Part shown: piece by piece, positions 32,837 through 42,545 of the stretch
How the letters are laid out: each line of letters opens with the position of its first letter
Numbering within the stretch: the stretch's first letter is position 1
DNA from: Rhizobium terricola
GTDB lineage: Bacteria; Pseudomonadota; Alphaproteobacteria; Rhizobiales; Rhizobiaceae
Direction: 5' to 3'
NCBI RefSeq assembly: GCF_012927355.1
Contig: NZ_JABBGK010000001.1
Coordinates: forward strand, 1,949,816-2,013,815
DNA: 64,000 nt
Notes under the pieces: generated by a model
Databases searched by the model: none
Told to the model about the DNA's origin: nothing
What the model saw: only the letters and a program-made list of their open reading frames with translations
Translations under genes and position numbers: made by a program

Positions 32837-34408
32837 TCAGCCCTGGTTGATCGGCAGTGCCACGAAGCGGCTGCCGCTTTCCGATTCGATCTGGAAGAGC
32901 GCCTTGGTGCGGCCGTCCTTCTTCGCCTGATCCAGCACCTTCATGACGTCGGCTGCAGTTGCGACCGCCTGGTTGTTGACCGAGGTGATCTTCTCGCCGG
33001 CCTTCAGGCCCTTGTCACCGGCATCGGAGTCCGGATCGACGTCGACGATGGTCAGGCCCTTGCCGTCTTCGGCCGGGGTGACGCTGACGCCGAGATTGGC
33101 GAGCGCCTGCTCGGTCGACGGCGCGGTATCGTTCTGGCTGCCGTTCTCGTCGGTGGACGCAGCCGCCTGGTCGTTCGGCAGCTGGCCGAGCTCGACCTTG
33201 ACGGAGGACGACTTGCCTTCACGCCAGATCGACACGTCGACCGTGGTTCCCGGTGCGAAAGCGGCGATGCGCTTGGCGAGATCGCGCGGATCCTTGATCG
33301 GATCGCCGTTGACGGCGGTCACCACGTCACCCTGCTTGATGCCGGCCTTGCCGCCGGGGGAGTCCTGCTGCGGGGCGACGACGAGCGCGCCGCTGGCTTC
33401 CGCCAGGCCAAGCGAGTCGGCGATGTCCTTGGTGACCGGCTGGATCTGCACGCCGAGCCAGCCGCGGTTGACGCTGCCGGACTTCATCAGTTCGGCGACG
33501 ACGCCCTTGGCGACCGAGGCCGGAATGGCGAAGGCGATGCCAACATTGCCGCCCGAGGGCGAGAAGATCGCGGTGTTGATGCCGACCACCTGGCCCGACA
33601 GGTTGAAGTCCGGGCCGCCGGAGTTGCCGCGGTTCACGGCGGCGTCGATCTGGATATAGTCGTCATACGGACCGGAGCCGATGTCGCGGCCGCGGGCGGA
33701 GATGATACCGGCGGTCACCGTACCGCCGAGGCCGAAGGGGTTACCGACGGCGACGACCCAGTCGCCGACGCGCATGTCCTTGTCCTCGGCAAACTCGACA
33801 TAGGTGAACTTCTGCTTGGGGTTCTCGATCTTCAGCACGGCGAGGTCGGTGCGGCTGTCCTTGCCGACCAGCTTGGCGTCGAGTTCGGTGCCGTCGTTCA
33901 GGACGACCGTGAAGGCGGCGCCGTCATCGACCACGTGGTTGTTGGTGACGATGTAGCCGTCCTCGGAGATGAAGAAGCCGGAGCCCTGCGAGGTCGGGCG
34001 CAGCCGGCCCTTGCCGTCGGCATGGCCGCGCGGGCGGCGATCCGGATTGGCGTCGGGGCCATGCTCGCCGTCGGGGCCGGGCATGCCGAATTCCTTGAAG
34101 AAACGCTTCAGCGGATGGTCATCCGGCAGGTCCTCGAAACCGCGACCGCCGAAACCGAAGGAGAAGTTGCTCTCGTCGGAGGTCTGCTGGACGGTGGACT
34201 GCACACGGACGGAGACGACGGCGGGCGATACCGCCGAGACCACGTCGGCGAAGCTCGGCACCTGGGCTGCTTCGACCTTGACCGCGTCAGCATAAGCGGG
34301 GGTGACGACGGCCGGAAGGGCACCCGCCAGCATCACGGCCGCAAGGCCGGCAGCGGTCGAGTTCTTCAGGATCGTCTTGAGCTTGGAGCGACCATTGAGT
34401 GTGGACAT
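32837..34408 (-). CDS. degP: Periplasmic serine protease of the DegP/HtrA family
   Basis: A ~523-aa secreted protease-chaperone. The likely start is ATG 34408 (MSTLNGRSKLKTILK); ATG 34423, five codons upstream, is also possible. Signal peptide cleavage is expected after VTPAYA. A Gly-rich flexible segment with DLPDDHPLKRFFKEFG precedes the trypsin-like domain, where the catalytic triad is seen as H in TNNHVV, D in SRTDLAVLKIE and S in NRGNSGGPDFN. Two PDZ domains follow (WLGVQIQPVTKDIADSLGLA; then AEDGKGLTIVDVDPDSDAG). It degrades misfolded envelope proteins. It follows the ccm genes and ends in a terminator. Confidence 0.93.
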   Translation of the reverse strand: MSTLNGRSKLKTILKNSTAAGLAAVMLAGALPAVVTPAYADAVKVEAAQVPSFADVVSAVSPAVVSVRVQSTVQQTSDESNFSFGFGGRGFEDLPDDHPLKRFFKEFGMPGPDGEHGPDANPDRRPRGHADGKGRLRPTSQGSGFFISEDGYIVTNNHVVDDGAAFTVVLNDGTELDAKLVGKDSRTDLAVLKIENPKQKFTYVEFAEDKDMRVGDWVVAVGNPFGLGGTVTAGIISARGRDIGSGPYDDYIQIDAAVNRGNSGGPDFNLSGQVVGINTAIFSPSGGNVGIAFAIPASVAKGVVAELMKSGSVNRGWLGVQIQPVTKDIADSLGLAEASGALVVAPQQDSPGGKAGIKQGDVVTAVNGDPIKDPRDLAKRIAAFAPGTTVDVSIWREGKSSSVKVELGQLPNDQAAASTDENGSQNDTAPSTEQALANLGVSVTPAEDGKGLTIVDVDPDSDAGDKGLKAGEKITSVNNQAVATAADVMKVLDQAKKDGRTKALFQIESESGSRFVALPINQG

Positions 34409-34562
34409 GAAATCTACCTTCATCTTTTCTTCTGGCTGGAGGCCGGAAAGTCCGGCGGAAGCGGTGGATGATGGAGATATAGGGCGCGTCACCTTACCGC
34501 GAACTGTACGGAAGATGAAATCTTTGTAATCTTGGCCGGCGACTTGCCGGCCCGATCAGGCA

Positions 34563-35213
34563 TCACTCGTCGAGGAGCTTTCCGAGGCGTGCCTCTTCCT
34601 CCGCCGTCAGCGCCTTCTGCTCCGGGCGGAGCGTGCGCCGCGCATAGCCGAAAGCAACGCCGAGACCGATGACGAAGAGCACGGCAGGTGCGCCCCAGAG
34701 GATTGCCGTCTTTGCCGAAAACCGCGGTTTCAGCAGCACGAATTCGCCATAGCGCGAGACGATGTAGTTCATCACCTCCTCGTCGCTGTCGCCCTTGACG
34801 ATCCGGTCACGGACCAGGAGCCGCAGGTCGCGGGCGAGCTCGGCGTTCGAATCGTCGATCGACTGATTCTGACAGACCATGCAGCGCAGATGCGCCGAAA
34901 GATCCCGCGCCCGCTGTTCGAGCTTCGGGTCGGAAAGCCGCTCGCCCGGATCGACCGCCAGGGCCGGAAGGGGGGAGAACACCGACAGTGCCAGCACAAG
35001 GGCTATTAGCAAGCGTCGAAAGGGGCTGGCGCGATACCCCCCTCTGTCACTTCGTGACATCTCCCCCTCAAGGGGGGAGATCACCGGAGCACCAACCTCG
35101 GCGTCCGTCAAATGGCTGACGGCGCTGTCTGGTCGATCTCCCCCCTTCAGGGGGAGATGCCCGGCAGGGCAGAGGGGGGAGAGCCCCACGCCCGATGGAT
35201 CACGATCGCTCAT
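34563..35213 (-). CDS. ccmH: Cytochrome c maturation protein CcmH (CycL), with a repeat inside the 5' part of its frame
   Basis: The core has a signal peptide ([21 protein letters not shown]) and the heme-ligation thioredox motif [19 protein letters not shown]. It ends with one TM helix ([19 protein letters not shown]), as in family proteins of ~150 aa. CcmH reduces apocytochrome c for heme attachment with CcmF and CcmI. The ATG at 35213 overlaps the ccmF stop by ATGA. Between it and the signal peptide the frame runs through a ~148-base palindromic repeat. An ATG inside the repeat at 35060 gives a 165-aa protein with a better signal peptide. Either start may be used; the core function is clear. 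Confidence 0.85.
   Translation of the reverse strand: MSDRDPSGVGLSPLCPAGHLPLKGGDRPDSAVSHLTDAEVGAPVISPLEGEMSRSDRGGYRASPFRRLLIALVLALSVFSPLPALAVDPGERLSDPKLEQRARDLSAHLRCMVCQNQSIDDSNAELARDLRLLVRDRIVKGDSDEEVMNYIVSRYGEFVLLKPRFSAKTAILWGAPAVLFVIGLGVAFGYARRTLRPEQKALTAEEEARLGKLLDE
35033..35180. repeat. Palindromic mosaic repeat lying within the ccmH open frame
   Basis: The two halves ATCTCCCCCTCAAGGGGGGAGAT (about 35059-35081) and GATCTCCCCCCTTCAGGGGGAGATG (about 35133-35158) are palindromes. The element ends GCCCGGCAGGGCAGAGGGGGG. Very similar ends occur at about 56960-57003 and 63727-63770, so it belongs to the repeat family of this genome. Confidence 0.85.
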
Positions 35214-37201
35214 TCCGCCGCCTCCAGTGCCGCCGGGACCGTGGCCTTGGCGTGGCGCTTCGGCACGCCCACCCTCAGCCTGCGGTCGGAGAGCGAGACG
35301 AAGCCGCCGGCCATCATGATCAGCGCACCATACCAGATGCACAGGATGAAGGGTTTCCACCAGATGCGCACGACGATGCCGCCGTCGTCCATCATGTCGC
35401 CGAGCGAGACATAAAGCTGGCTCGTGCCGAAGGTGCGGATGCCGGCCTCGGTGGTGGGCATGCGGCGCGCGGTGTAGAGACGCTTGGACGACCAGACGTC
35501 ACCCCGGCCGACGCCTCCCTCGCGGATGGTGAAATGGCCGCGATCCTCGGTGAAGTTCGGGCCGGTCGCCGACTTCATGCCGTCGAAGGTGACGCTGTAG
35601 CCGCCGGCTTCGACGGTCATCCCCGGCTTCATCTCGACGACGGTTTCCGTCTCGAAGGTGGTGACCGCGACGATGCCGAGCACGGTGACACCGAGGCCGA
35701 AATGGGCGAGCGCCGTGCCGATCGCCGAACGCGGCAGGCCGTTCAGGCGGCGAAGCGCCACCGAAGTCGCAACCTTGCGGAAGCCGGCGCGGTACCAGAG
35801 GTCGGCGATCGCCCCGAACACCAGGAAGAAGCCGGCGGCAAGGCCGAGCACCGCCATCACCGGTCCGCCATGCTCGACATAAAAGAAGACCAGCGCAACG
35901 ACGAGCGAGAGCGCCGCGGCGACCAGAAGGCGCTGGCTGGCGGCATAGAGGTCACCACGCTTCCAGGCGAGCATCGGGCCGAAGGGTACGGCGATCAAGA
36001 GCGGCGCCATCACCAGCCCGAAGGTCAGGTTGAAGAAGGGGGCGCCGACCGAGATCTTCTCGCCGGTCAGCGTCTCGAGCAGCAGCGGATAGAGGGTGCC
36101 GATCAGCACGGTCGCGGTCGCCACCGTCAGGATGAGGTTGTTGAGGACGAGCGCCCCTTCGCGCGAGATCGGATGGAACAGGCCGCCGGCCTTCAGCTTC
36201 GGCGCGCGCAGCGCAAAGAGCGAGAAGGCGCCGCCGATGAAGAAGGTGAGGATCGCCAGGATGAAGATGCCGCGGCTCGGATCGCTGGCGAAGGCATGCA
36301 CCGAGGTCAGAACCCCCGAACGCACCAGGAAGGTGCCGAGCAGCGACAGCGAGAAGGCGAGGATGGCGAGCAGCACGGTCCAGATCTTCAGCGCCTCGCG
36401 CTTTTCCATGACCAGTGCGGAATGGAGAAGTGCCGTGCCGGCGAGCCAGGGCATGAAGGAGGCGTTTTCGACCGGGTCCCAGAACCACCAGCCGCCCCAG
36501 CCGAGTTCGTAGTAGGCCCAGTAAGAACCCATGGCGATGCCGGCGGTGAGGAAGGTCCAGGCGGTCAGCGTCCATGGCCGGACCCAGCGCGCCCATGCGG
36601 CATCGATACGGCCGTCGATCAGGGCGGCGATGGCGAAGGAGAAGCAGACGGAAAAGCCGACATAACCGAGATAGAGCAGCGGCGGATGAATGGCGAGACC
36701 GACGTCCTGCAGGACCGGGTTCAGGTCCTTGCCCTCGGCCGGGATCGGAGAGAGGCGGTTGAACGGATTGGAGGTCAGCAGGATGAAGAGCAGGAAGGCG
36801 CCGGCGATCCACGACTGCACGGCGAGCGCATTGGCCTTCAGCCGGTCCGGCAGATTGCCGCCGAAGAAGGCGACCAGCGCCGAAAACAGCGTCAGGATCA
36901 GCAGCCACAGCATCATCGAGCCTTCGTGGTTGCCCCAGACCGCGGAGAAACGGTAGATCGCCGGCAGCATCGAATGGGAGTTTTCCCACACGTTGGAGAC
37001 CGAGAAATCGGAGACCATGTAGGCCCAGGCGAGCGCGCCGAAGGAGAAGGCCACGAGGGCGAACTGCGCGACCGTGCCGGAGACCGCTACCGCCATCAGC
37101 GCCGCGTCGCCGCGCCGCGCGCCGATCACCGGCACGACGGAAATGATGACCGATGCGGCCAGCGCCAGCACCAGGGCATAATGGCCAAGCTCGATGATCA
37201 T
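35210..37201 (-). CDS. ccmF: Cytochrome c heme lyase subunit CcmF (CycK)
   Basis: A 663-aa inner-membrane protein with about 15 TM helices, close to the family's normal length. It attaches heme from CcmE to apocytochrome c together with CcmH and CcmI. The tryptophan-rich WWD signature reads [19 protein letters not shown] near residue 233. Conserved histidines lie in [22 protein letters not shown] and [11 protein letters not shown]. It overlaps ccmE (37198) and ccmH, so the genes are translationally coupled. Confidence 0.95.
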   Translation of the reverse strand: MIIELGHYALVLALAASVIISVVPVIGARRGDAALMAVAVSGTVAQFALVAFSFGALAWAYMVSDFSVSNVWENSHSMLPAIYRFSAVWGNHEGSMMLWLLILTLFSALVAFFGGNLPDRLKANALAVQSWIAGAFLLFILLTSNPFNRLSPIPAEGKDLNPVLQDVGLAIHPPLLYLGYVGFSVCFSFAIAALIDGRIDAAWARWVRPWTLTAWTFLTAGIAMGSYWAYYELGWGGWWFWDPVENASFMPWLAGTALLHSALVMEKREALKIWTVLLAILAFSLSLLGTFLVRSGVLTSVHAFASDPSRGIFILAILTFFIGGAFSLFALRAPKLKAGGLFHPISREGALVLNNLILTVATATVLIGTLYPLLLETLTGEKISVGAPFFNLTFGLVMAPLLIAVPFGPMLAWKRGDLYAASQRLLVAAALSLVVALVFFYVEHGGPVMAVLGLAAGFFLVFGAIADLWYRAGFRKVATSVALRRLNGLPRSAIGTALAHFGLGVTVLGIVAVTTFETETVVEMKPGMTVEAGGYSVTFDGMKSATGPNFTEDRGHFTIREGGVGRGDVWSSKRLYTARRMPTTEAGIRTFGTSQLYVSLGDMMDDGGIVVRIWWKPFILCIWYGALIMMAGGFVSLSDRRLRVGVPKRHAKATVPAALEAAE

Positions 37202-37644
37202 TGGGTCTTTTCCTCCACCCAGACACCGTCCTTCTTCAGGCGGTCGGCCACTTCCTTCGGCATGTAGTTCTCGTCGTGCTTGGCAAGCACGCTGTCGGCA
37301 GCGAACACGTTGCCGCCGGCTTCGAACTTGCCTTCCGTCACGACGCCCTGCCCCTCGCGGAACAGGTCGGGCAGGATGCCGGTATAGGTGACCGGAACGG
37401 TTGCCGTGCCGTCGGTGACGGAGAACTTGACCGTCGATCCCTCGCCGCGCACCACCGAGCCTTCGGCGACCAGGCCGCCGAGGCGGATGCGGGTGCCGGG
37501 GCCGACGGCGGTCTTTTCCAGATCGGCCGGCATGTAGAAATAGGCGACCGACTGGCCGAAGGCGAACATCACCAGCAGGACGGCGGCGATGATGAAGGCC
37601 ATGCCGCCGCCGATCACGGCGAGGCGTTTCTGCTTGCGGGTCAT
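37198..37644 (-). CDS. ccmE: Heme chaperone CcmE (CycJ)
   Basis: A 148-aa protein with one N-terminal TM helix ([22 protein letters not shown]) and a periplasmic OB fold. The heme-binding histidine is in [12 protein letters not shown] near residue 123, matching the family H-x4-Y motif. Upstream markers are [11 protein letters not shown] and [20 protein letters not shown]. It carries heme from CcmABCD to CcmF. It overlaps ccmI and ccmF by four bases each. Confidence 0.95.
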   Translation of the reverse strand: MTRKQKRLAVIGGGMAFIIAAVLLVMFAFGQSVAYFYMPADLEKTAVGPGTRIRLGGLVAEGSVVRGEGSTVKFSVTDGTATVPVTYTGILPDLFREGQGVVTEGKFEAGGNVFAADSVLAKHDENYMPKEVADRLKKDGVWVEEKTQ

Positions 37645-38810
37645 TTCAGTGCCTCCTCAACCGGCAGGCCGAGTTCGCGGCCCATGGCGATCAGTTGCTT
37701 GCCCTCTTCGCCATCGGCGGGGAAGGCAGCCAGACCCGCCTTCAGCGAGGCCATCGCCTTGTCTTGTTCGTTCAGCATGGCATAGGAGCGCACCAGACGC
37801 ATCCAGCCTTCGAAATTGTTCGGGTCGGCCTTGAGCTTGGCGTCCAGGCCCTCGACCATGCCGCGGATCATGGCGGTGCGGTCGGTGGCCGTCATGCCGG
37901 CTGCGGCCTCGACGTCGGCAGAGGTCGGATTGCCCGGCGCATTGGCATTCGGCGCAATTGGTGCCGGAAGACCGGCAAGCGGCGCACCACCGGCATTGGC
38001 GGCAATGTGCTCCTGAACCAGCGTCAGCCACGGTGCATCCGGCGGAGAGGCCTTGGCAAGCGCCTCGAAGGCGGCGAGCGCCTCGGGCTTCTTGCCCGCC
38101 TGTTCGAGCGCCAGCGCCAGATAGAACTGCGCGCGCGCATTGCCCGGTTCCAGCCGGATCACTTCCTCGAAGGCCGCACGCGCGTCGTCGGTGACGATGC
38201 CGCTATTGCTCGCGACGAGCACCTCGCCGAGGCCGCTCATCCGGCCGGCGCTGGTGCCGAGAATGCGGATCGCGTTGCGATAGGCGAGTTCGGCGTCGCC
38301 CAGCCGTGCGCTCTTGAAGTAGATCGGACCGAGCACATCCCATCCCGACCCGTCATTCGGGTTTTCGGCGAGATGGCGTTCCACCTTGGCGACCAGCAGT
38401 TCGATATTGTTGCCCGGATTCTCCAGCCGCTCGGCAAGCGGTGCCGCCGGCATCTCGGGATTGCCGACCTTGAGATAAAGGCCGAGCGCGATGACGGGAA
38501 GACAGACGACGACGAAGGCCTGGGCGAGGGTGTTGACCCGCCCGGAAGACGAAGCCGAGGTGCCGCCATTCTGCGCGGGACCGGAAACCGCCAACAGACG
38601 CCGGCCGATCTCGGCACGCGCGTAACCCGCGTCTTCCTCGGAAATCAGGCCCTCGGCCTTGTCGCGGTCGAGTTCGCGCAACTGATCGCGATAGACGGCC
38701 GCCTCACCGAGGTCTTCGACCGGTGCGGACGCCGCACCCCGCATCAGGGGCAGCAGGAGGGCGATGGCAACAGCCACCGTCAGCAAAGCAGATACGATCC
38801 AGAACAACAT
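37641..38810 (-). CDS. ccmI: Cytochrome c maturation protein CcmI (CycH)
   Basis: A 389-aa protein from ATG 38810 ([20 protein letters not shown]); an upstream TTG (38819) is less likely. TM1 is N-terminal and TM2 lies near residues 92-112 ([16 protein letters not shown]). Between them is the conserved coiled region with [20 protein letters not shown]. The periplasmic C-terminal part carries TPR-like helices ([38 protein letters not shown]). CcmI holds apocytochrome c for heme ligation. It is the first gene of the ccmI-E-F-H-degP run. The 117-base gap upstream is its likely promoter. Confidence 0.92.
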   Translation of the reverse strand: MLFWIVSALLTVAVAIALLLPLMRGAASAPVEDLGEAAVYRDQLRELDRDKAEGLISEEDAGYARAEIGRRLLAVSGPAQNGGTSASSSGRVNTLAQAFVVVCLPVIALGLYLKVGNPEMPAAPLAERLENPGNNIELLVAKVERHLAENPNDGSGWDVLGPIYFKSARLGDAELAYRNAIRILGTSAGRMSGLGEVLVASNSGIVTDDARAAFEEVIRLEPGNARAQFYLALALEQAGKKPEALAAFEALAKASPPDAPWLTLVQEHIAANAGGAPLAGLPAPIAPNANAPGNPTSADVEAAAGMTATDRTAMIRGMVEGLDAKLKADPNNFEGWMRLVRSYAMLNEQDKAMASLKAGLAAFPADGEEGKQLIAMGRELGLPVEEALK

Positions 38811-38927
38811 GGTGCCCAATTACTTCAAGCCGAGGCTCGATTCCACAGACAAACGGCGGATGACGCAAAGTTGAGGCGTTTGGCCGCAAGCTGATGTCTA
38901 GGGAAGTGGGCGCCGTCAAGCCTTGAC

Positions 38928-39392
38928 TTATGTCAAGGGCGTCCATGTGCCGTTGGTGTTGCGGCAAGCGGCACCCCGCGCCGAGATCTGCCGTCCCTGG
39001 TCGTTCAGCTTGTGGGTATACTGGCGGCAGTTCTGCTGGCCGACCTGGTAGGGCGCTGCTGCGACGACCTCGCCGCTGACGCTGTCGCCCTTCCACGCAA
39101 CCGGCTGGCCGCCTGGGGCTGCCTCAAGTGCGCGATATTCGGCTTCGAGCGCACGCTGAAGTTCGCTGTTCGAGAGTTTTACGCCCGAGCGGGCGACGAT
39201 GCCGCCCTGCAGGGCCGAAATGTAGAGCGCGGACGGATTGCCCTTGCGGGAGGACAAGACGCCGCCGCGGGTCCCGCCGGTCGTCGTGCAGGCGGAAAGT
39301 GCAAATGCGGCAAGCGCGATTGCCGCCGCGCCACGAAAGCGGGATACACCCATTGGACCAGCCCCAATCTCGTTCCCGGAACGATCGATCAT
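38928..39392 (-). CDS. Lipoprotein resembling Rickettsia-type 17-kDa surface antigens (COG4520-like)
   Basis: A ~154-aa protein. ATG 39392 (MIDRSGNEIGAG) has a clear GAGGG ribosome binding site nine bases upstream; ATG 39353 (MGVSRFRGAAAIA) is an alternative that gives a shorter n-region. The lipobox FALSAC-TTTGG predicts lipidation at cysteine. The mature part includes RALEAEYRALEAAPGG, W-KGDSVSGEVVAA, and a C-terminal CRQYTHKLNDQGRQI with a later cysteine. This pattern matches outer-membrane surface-antigen lipoproteins common in rhizobia. Function unknown. Confidence 0.72.
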   Translation of the reverse strand: MIDRSGNEIGAGPMGVSRFRGAAAIALAAFALSACTTTGGTRGGVLSSRKGNPSALYISALQGGIVARSGVKLSNSELQRALEAEYRALEAAPGGQPVAWKGDSVSGEVVAAAPYQVGQQNCRQYTHKLNDQGRQISARGAACRNTNGTWTPLT

Positions 39393-39468
39393 TACGTAAG
39401 TCCCTCGCTTGCTGCGGCACGCAGATGGCATCTTTATGGCCAGCCTTGTTTTTTCACAACAAAATTGA

Positions 39469-40875
39469 TTACGCAGTGTCCCGCGTCACAGCCGGCAGCA
39501 CAAGCGTCGCCTTGAGCCCGCCAATCGCCGCACGCGACAGACCGAAGGACCCCTGGTATTCGCTGGAAATCTCCTTGACGATCGACAGGCCGAGACCGGT
39601 GCCCGGCTTGCTCTCGTCGAGCCGCTTGCCGCGCTTCAGGGCCTCGCCGATCTGATCGGGCGCAAGACCGGGGCCGTCGTCCTCGACGGATACCTCGACC
39701 CAGCCGCGTCGTGCCCCCTCGCCGGTACCCTCGGGGCCTTGGGCGGTCGGCGCCGCGCTCACGACGATCCGCGCCTTGGCGAAACGTGCAGCGTTTTCCA
39801 GCAGGTTGCCGACCGTCTCCTCGACATCCTGCTGTTCCATGGCAAATGCGAGCCCGGGGGCGACCTCAAGCACGATATCGATCTGCGGATTGAGGCGGCG
39901 CATCACCCGCACCAGCCGTTCAAGTGCCGGCTCCGCGTCGCAGCGCGCCAGGACGGAATCGCGCTGGGCGGCGATGCGGGCGCGGTTGAGATAGGTGGAA
40001 ACCTGCGCCTGCATGGCCTCGGCCTGGCTGCGCACGACGTCGCCGTGGGTCTTGTCCAGGCCGCGCGCCTCGTTCAGCAGCACGGCAATCGGCGTCTTCA
40101 GCGAATGCGCGAGATTTCCGACCTGCATGCGGGCACGCTCGACGATGCGTCGGTTGCTGTCGATCAGCGCGTTGATCTCGTTGGCGAGCGGTTCGATCTC
40201 GCGCGGATAGTCGCCGACGATCCGCTCGGCCTCGCCGCCGCGGATCTTTTCCAGCGCCCGGCGCGCCCGGTCGAGCGGCTTCAGGCCGTAGAGAATGGCC
40301 AGACCGTTGACCAAGAGCCCACCGAGACCGAACACGGCCAGCGACAGGTAGAGGCGGGTCGAGAAGAAGGACACCTCCTCCTCCACCACTTCGAGATTGC
40401 CGGACACCCGGAAGCGGGCGGCGCGGTCGCCGCCGTCGAGCACGACTTCGGTTTCCGCCACGAGAAGGTTGTTACCGACGGAATCGGTCATCGGATAGAA
40501 GCGCTCGTAGTGCTCGTCGAAGGGCACTTCCTCGAGGCTCGGGACGGAAAGCTCCGCCATGCCGAGCGAGGTGGAGGCGAGCGGGGCAGCGGCAAAATTG
40601 CCGAGCGGCTCGACCAGCCAGTACCAGCCCGTCTCCGGCTGCGAGAAACGCAGGTCCCCGAGTTCCGGGCTTCCCGACAGGCTGTTGCCGTCGCCGATGG
40701 AGACCGAGTTGATGACGTTGGAAAGCTGGGCGCGCAACAGGTTGTTGAAGCCGCGCTCGACGCCCTGGCGATAGAGCGTCGAAATGACCACCGCGATCGT
40801 GACGAGCGAAAGCGCCGACCACAGCGTGGCCAGCAGAAGCACCCGGACCGTCAGCGATCGGGAGCCGCGGATCAT
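39469..40875 (-). CDS. feuQ: Sensor histidine kinase FeuQ
   Basis: A 468-aa PhoQ-like kinase. TM1 (about 10-32) and TM2 (about 172-196) enclose a periplasmic domain. A HAMP segment follows, then H box NLAHSLKTPIAVLLNEA (~265), N box VGNLLENAARFAK, G1 VEDDGPGLAPDQ and GTGLGLSIVKEI. It overlaps feuP by four bases (ATGA). In S. meliloti, FeuQ-FeuP is an osmosensory two-component system needed for cyclic glucan export and symbiosis. The identity rests on the resemblance of its partner to FeuP and on the upstream feuN-like gene. Confidence 0.82.
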   Translation of the reverse strand: MIRGSRSLTVRVLLLATLWSALSLVTIAVVISTLYRQGVERGFNNLLRAQLSNVINSVSIGDGNSLSGSPELGDLRFSQPETGWYWLVEPLGNFAAAPLASTSLGMAELSVPSLEEVPFDEHYERFYPMTDSVGNNLLVAETEVVLDGGDRAARFRVSGNLEVVEEEVSFFSTRLYLSLAVFGLGGLLVNGLAILYGLKPLDRARRALEKIRGGEAERIVGDYPREIEPLANEINALIDSNRRIVERARMQVGNLAHSLKTPIAVLLNEARGLDKTHGDVVRSQAEAMQAQVSTYLNRARIAAQRDSVLARCDAEPALERLVRVMRRLNPQIDIVLEVAPGLAFAMEQQDVEETVGNLLENAARFAKARIVVSAAPTAQGPEGTGEGARRGWVEVSVEDDGPGLAPDQIGEALKRGKRLDESKPGTGLGLSIVKEISSEYQGSFGLSRAAIGGLKATLVLPAVTRDTA

Positions 40876-41543
40876 TTCGCGGCTTGCGGCGCTTGGATGC
40901 GGTAGCCGAGGCCGCGCACGGTCTCGATCATGTCGATGCCGATCTTCTTGCGCAGCCGGCCGACGAAGACCTCGATGGTGTTGGAGTCACGGTCGAAGTC
41001 CTGGTCGTAGAGATGCTCGACCAGCTCGGTGCGCGAGACCACCTCGCCCATGTGATGCATGAGATAGGACAGGAGCCGGTATTCGTGGGAGGTCAGCTTC
41101 AACGCCTTGCCGTCGACGGTCGCCTTCGAGCTCTTGGTGTCGAGCCGGACCGGGCCGCAGACGATCTCGGAGGAGGCATGTCCCGCCGCGCGGCGGATGA
41201 GAGCCCGGATGCGAGCCAGCACTTCCTCGAGATGGAAGGGTTTTGCCACATAGTCGTCGGCGCCCGCGTCGATACCGGCGACCTTGTCGCTCCACCGGTC
41301 GCGGGCGGTCAGCAGGAGCACCGGCATGACGCGGCCGGCGCCGCGCCATTTTTCCAGCACGGTGATGCCGTCCATTTCCGGCAGGCCGATATCGAGGATC
41401 ACGGCATCATAGGGCTCGGTGTCGCCGAGAAAATGGCCTTCCTCGCCGTCGAACGCCTTGTCGACCACATAGCCCGCTTCCTGCAGGGCCTCGACAAGCT
41501 GCCGGTTGAGGTTGACATCGTCCTCGACGACCAGAATCCGCAT
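40872..41543 (-). CDS. feuP: OmpR-type response regulator FeuP
   Basis: A 223-aa protein. The receiver domain includes EDD at 6-8, D in VILDIGLPEMDG (~51) and K in YVAKPFHLEEV (~101). The winged HTH includes LTSHEYRLLSYLMHHMGEVV and SNTIEVFVGRLRKKIG. Segments such as EKW-RGAGRVMPVLLL, TARDRWSDKVAGIDAGADDY and GHASSEIVCGPVRL agree with the rhizobial FeuP I recall. FeuP activates ndvA and other genes in S. meliloti. The operon here is feuN-feuP-feuQ. Confidence 0.87.
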   Translation of the reverse strand: MRILVVEDDVNLNRQLVEALQEAGYVVDKAFDGEEGHFLGDTEPYDAVILDIGLPEMDGITVLEKWRGAGRVMPVLLLTARDRWSDKVAGIDAGADDYVAKPFHLEEVLARIRALIRRAAGHASSEIVCGPVRLDTKSSKATVDGKALKLTSHEYRLLSYLMHHMGEVVSRTELVEHLYDQDFDRDSNTIEVFVGRLRKKIGIDMIETVRGLGYRIQAPQAAK

Positions 41544-41598
41544 ATAGTCCGTTCCTTGTTGAGTTCAGGTCCCCGCCGCACCGATGGGAGGCAGGAGA

Positions 41599-41892
41599 TC
41601 AGTTGGAAACCCGCATCGTGACCTTGCGCGGGCGCTCGTTGCCGTTGCCGGGGATCAGCACCGTGACGACACATTCGCTGCCCGACCGGCGGACCGAGAG
41701 CAACTGGCCGCCGACCTCCTCGACCGCGCGATAGGCGGCGCTGCGGCAGTCGACTGCATCCGCTGCCTGACCGTTTGCGTCCTGGGACTGCACCGGCACG
41801 AGCAGCGGATTCATGGCATCGCCGAGGGTGTCCGGCATGGACGAGGCCGCCATACCGGCCGCCAGACCTGCGATGATCATGATTGATGCCAT
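41599..41892 (-). CDS. feuN: Small periplasmic FeuN-like protein
   Basis: A 97-aa protein from ATG 41892, with GGAAGAAG as ribosome binding site. The first ~20 residues are weakly hydrophobic (MASIMIIAGLAAGMAASS) and could be an export signal. Two cysteines (in AVDCRSAA and SECVVTV) could form a disulfide. The C-terminal part has GGQLLSVRRSG, a VTVLIPGNG segment and VTMRVSN, a PepSY-like pattern. Its position just upstream of feuP agrees with S. meliloti FeuN, an essential small negative regulator of FeuQ. The call depends mainly on context. Confidence 0.65.
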   Translation of the reverse strand: MASIMIIAGLAAGMAASSMPDTLGDAMNPLLVPVQSQDANGQAADAVDCRSAAYRAVEEVGGQLLSVRRSGSECVVTVLIPGNGNERPRKVTMRVSN

Positions 41893-41970
41893 TGCTTCTT
41901 CTTCCGCACGACTTGAACTCTTGTCTCTCTATCTATCGCATGCCTTCTGAATGGCAAATGAATGCCGCCG

Positions 41971-42195
41971 TCAACTGCGCCGGTTACCGAGATCGATCGG
42001 CCGCGTCGCCGTGACGCGCCCGTAGACCGCCAGAATCCCCCCGGCGGCACCCGCAAGCGCCGCGAGAGCATCGGCGAGGTCGCCCTGTTCGGCAAGGCCG
42101 AATTCCAGCCCGAAGTGTTTCAAAAGCGGCGCGCCGGCAGCAATCAGCGCTCCCCATACGGTCTTTGACTGGTACCACGGCTTGATGTCGAGCAT
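41971..42195 (-). CDS. Holin-like/phage-associated small protein at the GTA cluster end
   Basis: A 74-aa protein. GGTGAAAGGAGA lies just upstream of ATG 42195. It begins MLDIKPWYQSKTVWGALIAA, has a weak TM-type segment there, and a second alanine-rich hydrophobic segment (ALAALAGAAGGILAVYG). Short proteins with the W-Y-x-S-K-T-V-W-G start are commonly found by endolysin genes in alphaproteobacterial phages. A role in lysis or endolysin export is inferred. It lies beyond the last tail gene of the GTA cluster, separated by repeats. Confidence 0.55.
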   Translation of the reverse strand: MLDIKPWYQSKTVWGALIAAGAPLLKHFGLEFGLAEQGDLADALAALAGAAGGILAVYGRVTATRPIDLGNRRS

Positions 42196-42545
42196 TTCTG
42201 TCTCCTTTCACCGAATGTTGATGGAAATGAACCTGTGCGGGCCCCGTGCGCTGCGCCCGTGGGTACGGACCCGAATCTGCGTGAGGGATTGCCTGTCACC
42301 TGGGCCTCTCGCGCTGAAGTCCCTCCGGCCCGTCGCCCTTCCCCCTGCCCCCGCCCGGATGCCCCTCACCCTGACCCTCTCCCCGCAAGCGGGGAGAGGG
42401 GACAGCCGCGGCGGTGCCACACGTGACCTTCTCCCCGTTTACGGGGAGAAGGTGCCGGCAGGCGGATGAGGGGCAGCCCCAGCTCAGATGGCCAAGGCCA
42501 GCATGCGAAATTGGAACGTCGCGTGCGCACCACAACGCCCCGCCC
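42196..42545. repeat. Intergenic region with RIME-like palindromic repeat
   Basis: About 350 bases without a gene. The RIME-type element at about 42361-42474 has two hairpins: CTCTCCCCGCAAGCGGGGAGAG and CCTTCTCCCCGTTTACGGGG (continuing AGAAGG). It is bordered by GCCCCTCACCCTGACC and GCCGGCAGGCGGATGAGGGGC. The part from 42210 to 42360 shows no clear feature. Confidence 0.85.

Noticed and set aside
35195..37267. 690-aa plus-strand frame opposite ccmF
   Set aside because: Antisense to the membrane protein gene ccmF, with a highly charged repeat-like composition typical of such shadows.
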